Shown here in pieces: positions 62,301 to 64,000 of a stretch of DNA of 64,000 nucleotides. Below the pieces are notes generated by a model. It was given only the letters and a program-made list of their open reading frames with translations, did not search any database and was not told where the DNA came from. A program made the position numbers and the translations under genes. Position 1 is the first letter of the stretch. Every line of letters starts with the position of its first letter. Source of the DNA: Nematostella vectensis (taxonomy: Eukaryota; Cnidaria; Anthozoa; Actiniaria; Edwardsiidae); contig NC_064035.1 in the NCBI RefSeq assembly GCF_932526225.1, positions 13,646,566 through 13,710,565 on the forward strand, in the 5' to 3' direction.

Positions 62301-63585
62301 CCTTTATTTCCACGCTTATTGTTAACCGATGCGAGCGCTGCGGTATCACCGATGCGGTATCACTGCCACCATTTCTTATAAGGGCGAAACTCAAGGACGC
62401 AGAGAGCATACACTGCCTTTTAGTCCCGAGGGCTCTACCGAGCCAGTAACGACCTCTGCTCCAATCACATTCAAGCAGCGTGATTCTCTGGTGGAGAACC
62501 CGGAGGAGGATGACACAGGAGAGCGTGGCGGCGAGAGGTGTAAGAAAGGAGAGCGTGACGGATCAACGTCATCTGAAGATCAATGTAAATATCATTTGAG
62601 TACTACATAATTTAAAACAGTTGACATAAGTCCGCCTGAATAACTAAATTCAATTTGAATTGCTAATGAATAATAAAAAAATGACAAAAAGGGAAGTATT
62701 GAGATTTATTTCCATTTTCTTGATTCCTCTACCACTCTTGATTTCCATGTTTTGCTTGACTCCTTAACTGCTTAGCTGCCGATGGAGACTATAAAGACCA
62801 TGACAGCCAAAGTTCATCGTCGGATGTAGACTTAGCCGCAGTGCTCGAGAGTGATGATATCGGGGAGTCCAGTCACCCTTTACGTACAAAGGTATTATAG
62901 CTGAGCTCATCCTTTACTTACTAAGGTATTATAGCTGAGCTCACTCTTTACGTACAAAAGTATTATAGCTGAGTTCACTCTTAACGTACAAAGGTATTAT
63001 TGCTGAGCTCACCCTATACTTACTAGGATATTATAGCTGAGCTTACCCTTTACGTACTAAGGTATTATAGCTGAGCCCATCCTTTACGTACAACAGGTAT
63101 TATAGTTGAGCTCCATAGGTATAGAAAGTGGTGGTCTGAATGAGGTTGTATCCACCATACCTTCGTCACGTCTGTCATTTTACGATTGCTAACGTTGCGG
63201 TCGTAATAAGAAATGTAATCCTGATTAAGAGAACACAGCCTAACCCACTTCTTCTACTCCTTTCGTCTAGGTTACCTTCGATGATATGAAGCAGACGGAT
63301 GACAAGGAGTACACCGGTCCTCTTATTGCTCCTGAGCAGCTGGCTTTTCCCGGCGAAGACCTGACCGACATCATATTCTGCAAACACTTCAGTGCGTCGT
63401 CTTTTGGCGGTGCTGGTGAAAGTAGAGGCTACCTTGAGTGTTCGTACAGCGTTCTAGAGCAAGGGATTAAACGTTGTCTTGAGGCGTACAATGCACAGGC
63501 GTCCGAAAGATCATCCTTCAAGATCGTCAACATGGTAACATTCAGAGACGCCCTCCACCACGCTGCTAGAATAAGTAGGGCTTTG
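30038..63585 (+). CDS. Divergent dynein heavy chain, DNHD1-like (44 exons, 3'-incomplete at window edge)
   Basis: Exons: 30038-32340, 32615-32789, 33195-33413, 33778-33888, 33980-34036, 34554-34658, 35245-35346, 36454-36651, 36898-37068, 37644-37758, 38063-38271, 38673-38753, 39511-39645, 40037-40132, 40572-40703, 41305-41536, 42051-42260, 43142-43298, 43574-43716, 43997-44134, 45631-45860, 46376-46645, 46752-46838, 46909-47181, 47505-47642, 48029-48164, 48383-48639, 49038-49147, 49407-49587, 50104-50386, 50917-51082, 51615-51825, 52548-52696, 53411-53600, 56651-56749, 57297-57579, 57962-58227, 58357-58471, 59082-59259, 60330-60604, 61743-62035, 62383-62584, 62776-62891, 63271-63585. Phases agree throughout, giving 3304 codons before AAA4. 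Dynein heavy chains are AAA+ microtubule motors. Degenerate ATPase motifs, Pro/Ser-rich inserts and a projected length near 4,800-5,000 aa favour DNHD1, needed for sperm flagella in mammals, over a canonical axonemal chain; a DNAH14-like chain is the alternative. Introns after exons 8 and 20 start with GC. Confidence 0.9.
32615..35346 (+). CDS. Dynein gene exons 2-7: tail
   Basis: Six short exons (175, 219, 111, 57, 105 and 102 nt) encode alpha-helical tail sequence such as DFCDGHAWLSEIHAFVTMWD and ALEVEASTIGRKARTG. All but the first are whole-codon, phase-0 exons, so skipping would keep the frame. The exon 4 acceptor is set at 33777 rather than 33773, because only that choice continues the frame. 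After exon 7 comes a minisatellite derived from its own 3' end. Confidence 0.85.
35335..36360 (+). repeat. Donor-derived minisatellite after dynein exon 7 (~55-bp units)
   Basis: Exon 7 ends ACAATGCGTCAG, followed by intron GTACTGATTTACTA. This junction recurs about a dozen times with variants (ACAGTGCATAAG then GTACCGATTTACTA), linked by AGTATGAGACGAGATCTG and CTTGGT. A unique stretch at about 35475-35745 interrupts the array. Exonic bases are part of the unit, so the repeat was seeded across the exon-intron boundary. Confidence 0.9.
36454..42260 (+). CDS. Dynein gene exons 8-17: linker domain
   Basis: Together these match the dynein linker (DHC_N2). Landmarks are RHWRALFIGIGQEFDSTMQF (exon 10), the ATKEHALELQLQQLTKSW segment (exon 11), IASLHTLEDILDIWADAQ then WLYLSNVFSEPKIHQQL (exons 13-14), and FPRLFFMSDDALLSMLAWSR plus VRKSFPAIRSLKF (exon 16). 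Canonical chains have FPRFYFLSNDELLEIL at the last position. Exon 11 carries a basic insert (QKKNRRNKLLASGKSR) absent from canonical linkers. The intron after exon 8 starts with GCAAGA, a GC-type donor. The linker swings relative to the AAA ring to produce the power stroke. Confidence 0.9.
37041..37480 (+). repeat. Donor-derived repeat after dynein exon 9 (~4 copies, split by a MITE)
   Basis: Exon 9 ends GAAGCTGTCCAGTGATGCCC then TCAAG and the donor GTAATATATTC. Variants follow at about 37098, 37395 and 37450 (CTATCCACCAATGCCCTTAA, CTATCCGGCGATGCCCTCAA, CTATCCAGCGATGCCCTCCA). The second copy is interrupted exactly at TTAA by the element at 37116-37367. Confidence 0.88.
37116..37367. mobile_element. 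252-bp TTAA-type MITE, copy 1
   Basis: Both ends read TTAAAGCCGCATTGTCACCA on opposing strands, with imperfect inverted-repeat similarity continuing inward (AGTTAACTTCCGG against AGTTTACTTTCGG). Removing one TTAA and the insert restores CCCTTAAGGTAATATA, matching the neighbouring repeat copies, so the insertion site and the TTAA target duplication are read directly. TTAA duplication is typical of piggyBac-related elements. It has no coding capacity. Confidence 0.9.
38736..39300 (+). repeat. 28-bp donor-derived minisatellite after dynein exon 12 (~20 copies)
   Basis: Exon 12 ends CTGAAGTGTATGATTGAG and the intron begins GTACTGTGTT. The whole 28-base string is repeated about 20 times with small variants (TCTAGAGTGTATGATTGAG). 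Each copy re-creates an exon-like end followed by GTACTG. Confidence 0.95.
40225..40370. repeat. ~28-bp tandem repeat in dynein intron 14
   Basis: About five copies of AAATCCCAAATAATCCCGAT with GGTGTTTC. Not derived from the exon. The preceding 90 bases carry a looser repeat of GATATTGACTA / AATACTGACTA. Confidence 0.8.
40686..41212 (+). repeat. Donor-derived minisatellite after dynein exon 15 (~11 copies)
   Basis: Exon 15 ends GCTAGAACTTATTCAATCGG then AG and GTACG. About ten more copies follow, each with CTACTGCTGGAACTCATCCA, ATCGGAG or ATGGGAG, then GTAACGTAATAAGGCGAACC. Unit length is about 50-60 bp. The exonic part encodes LLLELIQSE. Confidence 0.92.
41640..41972. repeat. CTCGTCTGTCACACAAC minisatellite in dynein intron 16
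   Basis: About 17-bp units of ACCTCGTCTGTCACACA, preceded by related but longer CTCCTCTGTTCA units. It lies roughly 100 bp downstream of the donor and shares no sequence with exon 16. It produces only shadow open frames. Confidence 0.9.
42560..42985. repeat. ~57-bp minisatellite in dynein intron 17
   Basis: Six to eight degenerate copies containing CCTAACAAGTTGTCTACC, TATTGCACAAAAAGTACC and TCATTTAGACAG. Intronic; not related to the flanking exons. Confidence 0.88.
43142..48639 (+). CDS. Dynein gene exons 18-27: AAA1 module
   Basis: Exon 21 has FCYGYEYLGPSSRLLVTPLT and the AAA1 Walker A GPDGTGKT (45813-45836). Canonical chains read GPAGTGKT, so the lysine and threonine are kept. Exon 22 has WVCFEDID (46472-46495), where the usual Walker B reads WACFDEFN; the acidic pair is in reverse order. 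Exon 24 replaces the normal FITMNPGYAGRTELPDNLK block with CFLTMSPQHTSLTTIPGNMK, so the GRTELP element around sensor I is lost. Exons 25 and 26 keep the AAA1 lid (FFKMISDQ, YDFGLRAVRQVI). ATP binding at AAA1 looks possible; hydrolysis is doubtful. The intron after exon 20 starts with GCAAGT. Confidence 0.88.
44175..44427. mobile_element. 253-bp TTAA-type MITE, copy 2 (inverted relative to copy 1)
   Basis: Same family as 37116-37367, in reverse orientation. It starts TTAAAGCCGCATTGTCACCA and ends with GCGGCTTTAA. Internal words (AATCTCCGATGATTTTTAAC, AGATTCTTTTGTCTTAACGG) match the reverse complement of copy 1. It lies in intron 20, 41 bp after the GC-type donor at 44135. Confidence 0.9.
44450..44525. 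repeat. Dispersed repeat copy B
   Basis: Shares CAGCCGCCATTTTG, CAAAATGCCAAGTG and GTTCCATCGGC with the stretches at 20317-20440 and 49805-49935. Same orientation on the plus strand. Confidence 0.6.
44530..45042. repeat. Inverted repeat pair (20 bp arms, ~490 bp apart) in intron 20
   Basis: TTATATACATACTGAGAAAT at about 44531-44550 has its exact reverse complement at about 45021-45041. It may bound another small inverted-repeat element, possibly including the neighbouring dispersed repeat. No target duplication was fixed. Confidence 0.5.
45058..45172. repeat. ~110-bp imperfect hairpin in intron 20
   Basis: The left arm (AAGTGCTTTGTACAGTTTTT then ATTCACTCGTTG) and the right arm (CAACTCGTGAATAAAAACCG then TACGCGCGCAC) are imperfect reverse complements around a loop of about 35 bases. 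It could be a transposon remnant. Confidence 0.6.
47140..47372 (+). repeat. Donor-derived repeat after dynein exon 24 (~4 copies)
   Basis: The last 40 bases of exon 24 (CAGCACACTAGCCTGACCAC then CATCCCAGGCAACATGAAG) recur three more times in the intron as CAGCACGCTAGCCTGACC and ATACCAGGCAACATGG, separated by TTAGAAGGGTACCCC. Later copies have lost the AAGGTGAG donor context. Confidence 0.92.
47700..47830. repeat. GATGATG and AT-rich low-complexity stretch in intron 25
   Basis: GA-G-rich trinucleotide-like sequence (GACGACGATGGCGATGATG) followed by a TATATA/TATTTA tract. Non-coding. Confidence 0.75.
49038..52696 (+). CDS. Dynein gene exons 28-33: AAA2 module
   Basis: Exon 28 carries the AAA2 Walker A GDAGSGKT (49089-49112). 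Exon 30 has the family pattern LFGYRDEESGLWQDGLISRY, WLVFDGEMDQLWMENM and TRTLCLGNGESIAMP. Exon 31 continues with LSVLFESSDLTHAAPSLVTR, matching the canonical FEVEDLAVASPATVSR. Exon 29 contains a hydrophilic insert (residues from RGRRTIDKRSS to about NQQDKNS) inside AAA2, which is longer than in motor dyneins. AAA2 in motor dyneins binds ATP without hydrolysing it; the binding motif is intact here. Confidence 0.9.
49805..49935. repeat. Dispersed repeat copy C
   Basis: Shares GCGGCCATTTTG, CAAAATACCAAGTGTGA, AAAGCGTCCATTTCCATCGG and GGTAAATAAAGCATGTATTT with the copies at 20317 and 44450. The shared part extends beyond 100 bp with the 20317 copy, including a common 3' segment ending TATTTTATTT. 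Confidence 0.6.
51440..51592. repeat. ~32-bp minisatellite near the acceptor of dynein exon 32
   Basis: Five copies of TTGGCATAGCTTGATATTTC with TGTCCTTG, followed by a CTTT run that merges with the pyrimidine tract of the acceptor at 51614. Confidence 0.88.
53085..53345. repeat. ~63-bp repeat in dynein intron 33
   Basis: Three to four copies containing ATAATCATTGTAACTACCAC, CATCATCAGGAGCACTACC and TGGTCTATCATC. Intronic, ending about 65 bp before the exon 34 acceptor. Confidence 0.88.
53411..60604 (+). CDS. Dynein gene exons 34-40: AAA3 module with exon 34 VNTR
   Basis: Exon 34 ends with LATSYTIVPE; the simplest model uses the donor at 53601, and the next three repeat copies offer in-frame alternatives. 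Exon 35 resumes with LDRYLHLLDLMIFDG and the AAA3 Walker A GQSGTGKS (56714-56737). Exon 36 has FFLDDLHYATTDRTGSQPPL, the AAA3 Walker B region and QPPLELLRQ signature. Exon 37 has NIQFIATAAPPSG and LSPRLTRLMTVVSFLPL. Exon 38 has PHFVFTQHDLTRIAQ. Exon 39 is a basic, low-complexity insert (SLRARARPRPKARRRG). Exon 40 has ILRLWCHEHTRVYGDRLLDD, the canonical LWVHE-RVF-DRL motif, then a Ser/Gly-rich tail. Confidence 0.9.
53562..56564 (+). repeat. 39-bp minisatellite, 77 copies, built from the end of dynein exon 34 and its donor
   Basis: The array is 3003 bp, exactly 77 units of 39. The unit reads GTAAAGTCTCTAGCTACCTC then ATACACCATCGTACCCGAG; the first copy (GTCAAGACT at its start) is exonic and encodes VKTLATSYTIVPE. 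Nearly every unit ends CCCGAG followed by GTAAAG, so almost every boundary is a plausible 5' splice site in the same phase. In the gene's frame the units encode VKSLATSYTIVPE; TAA stops appear only in copy 5 (53739-53741) and in the last two copies. Units vary at a few positions (CTT/CTC, CGT/CAT, GTAGCC, GAGATAAAG). Because 39 is a multiple of 3, all long open frames here on both strands are by-products of periodicity. Confidence 0.97.
58447..58815 (+). repeat. Donor-derived minisatellite after dynein exon 38 (7 copies of ~53 bp)
   Basis: Exon 38 ends CACGACCTGACCCGTATAGC then ACAAG and the donor GTACCTCACTTCC. Six further copies follow, alternating between an ACAAGGTACC type, which keeps the donor, and an ATATAGTACC type, which loses the AG before GT. 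The array stays open in the gene's frame to 58869. Confidence 0.93.
59503..60120 (-). mobile_element. 3' fragment of a CR1/L2-like non-LTR retrotransposon (reverse transcriptase C-terminus)
   Basis: On the minus strand the translation from about 60110 to 59612 contains SDLSWSSHCDYVIKKSNRRL, YALRKLKSCGVSERDLMSVY and CSLIRSILEYACVVFSNLPQ. This is the conserved thumb and C-terminal region following the palm of LINE reverse transcriptases, ending in a stop near 59612. The element is 5'-truncated, lacking the catalytic YxDD region, and ends on this strand in an ATT repeat (59505-59523), a typical microsatellite-like 3' tail. It lies in intron 39 of the dynein gene, antisense to it, and cannot be active on its own. 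Confidence 0.88.
60640..61645. repeat. 17-bp minisatellite (~58 units) in dynein intron 40
   Basis: Units of CTATTCTCTGTGTCACA, alternating with TCTCGATATTCTCTGTG variants, fill about 1 kb directly after the exon 40 donor region. The units have no resemblance to the end of exon 40. The long Cys/Ser/Leu-rich open frames here come from the repeat. Confidence 0.95.
61743..63585 (+). CDS. Dynein gene exons 41-44: disordered insert and approach to AAA4
   Basis: Exon 41 encodes five degenerate copies of an 11-residue unit (SPGASATPPRG), a coding 33-bp minisatellite. Exons 42 and 43 are acidic and serine-rich (NPEEDDTGERGGERCKKGER; SADGDYKDHDSQSSSSDVDL). Together they form a roughly 200-residue insert between AAA3 and AAA4 not found in motor dyneins. 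Exon 44 returns to the family with LIAPEQLAFPGEDLTDIIF and MVTFRDALHHAARISRAL, matching the segment just before the AAA4 P-loop. It ends at a GTAAGT donor; AAA4-6, stalk and C-terminal region lie beyond the window. From 63586 to 64000 only intron is seen. Confidence 0.85.
61757..61945 (+). repeat. Coding 33-bp minisatellite in dynein exon 41
   Basis: About five copies of GGATCGCCTGGAGCCAGTGC then AACCCCGCCACGG, encoding SPGASATPPRG. It lies wholly inside the exon, unlike the other arrays, and lengthens a disordered insert between AAA3 and AAA4. Confidence 0.92.
62871..63114 (+). repeat. 34-bp donor-derived minisatellite after dynein exon 43 (7 copies)
   Basis: Exon 43 ends CACCCTTTACGTACAAAG and the intron begins GTATTATAGCTGAGCT. 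Six more copies of the combined unit follow, with variants such as TTTACTTACTAAGGTATT. Each re-creates an AAG-GTATT junction or a one-base variant. Confidence 0.93.
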
Positions 63586-64000
63586 GTAAGTGAGTGACTT
63601 ACGGGGTTTTATTGCATCTCGCTGTATTATTCTATAAGGCTCTTAGGACGCGACCTAACCACGCTTTACAAATGCCGTGCTGAATTCATGACACGGTATG
63701 TTACAACTGAGGTGTAGAAGTTACCGTTTCACCGAAGCTTTAATTGAACTTGTGACATTTTCTTATTAACATCGCAGCTCAGATAGAATCATATATTATA
63801 GCTGAAAACCCCAGAACCACGTGATTTATGATCCTTACATTTCTATAAACAATTTTGAGACTTAATTGTAGGGAAAATTCGAGGGTACCCCCCCCCCCCC
63901 TACCCATGCACCTGGGCCTTGGTCGCCTTCAAGATGGCGCAACGAACAGTAAATTTTTAGGAGTATAAGAAGTGAGCTAGAATTAGGTTTCTTATGCAAA

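Noticed and set aside
62776-62891. DYKDHD in exon 43 as evidence of a vector-derived tag
   Set aside because: It is a short match inside a normal spliced exon, with no linker or vector sequence nearby; coincidence is the simplest view.

Overview
The window is animal nuclear DNA. Genes are split by many GT-AG introns, and spacers and introns are full of microsatellites, minisatellites and short inverted-repeat elements. The recognisable proteins (SEC61B, a ZC3H14/Nab2-type zinc-finger protein, a GT31 glycosyltransferase, a dynein heavy chain) are close to their bilaterian counterparts. Intron density and base composition fit an early-branching animal; a cnidarian such as a sea anemone is my best guess, but this is inference.

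Layout. 1-4327: no gene seen; a 1.13 kb TTAA-flanked inverted-repeat element, tandem duplications and an AT tract. 5796-4328 (minus): two-exon GT31 (beta-1,3-galactosyltransferase-like) type II membrane protein. 5857-10716: no gene recognised; a long (TG)n tract. 10732-12303 (plus): 523-aa protein of unknown function with a Cys/His-rich C-terminus and a candidate PP1-docking motif. 13978-16535 (plus): SEC61B in four exons, the first carrying only the start codon. 27443-18095 (minus): ZC3H14 orthologue, 15 exons, five CCCH fingers. 27544-28960: inverted-repeat-bounded minisatellite just upstream of ZC3H14. 30038 to the right edge (plus): 44 exons of a very large divergent dynein heavy chain, probably DNHD1-like. 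It covers the tail, linker, AAA1, AAA2 and AAA3 and ends just before AAA4. Every exon junction proposed for these genes was checked for reading-frame continuity.

The main discovery is a recurring architecture rather than a gene. In at least eight introns of the dynein gene and one of ZC3H14, the intronic minisatellite is made of tandem copies of the upstream exon's 3' end plus its 5' splice site. The extreme case has 77 perfect-length copies of a 39-bp (13-codon) unit, nearly every one ending in an exon-like end followed by a donor-like GTAAAG. Donors have thus been multiplied in the same phase, which could give length-variable exons or decoy splice sites. Other points are three introns that need GC-AG splice sites, two oppositely oriented TTAA-type MITEs in the same gene (one splitting a donor-derived repeat), and a reversed acidic pair at the AAA1 Walker B position.

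The genes do not form an operon or pathway. SEC61B and ZC3H14 converge; ZC3H14 and the dynein gene diverge from a shared 2.6 kb region holding the inverted-repeat minisatellite and a YY1-like motif.
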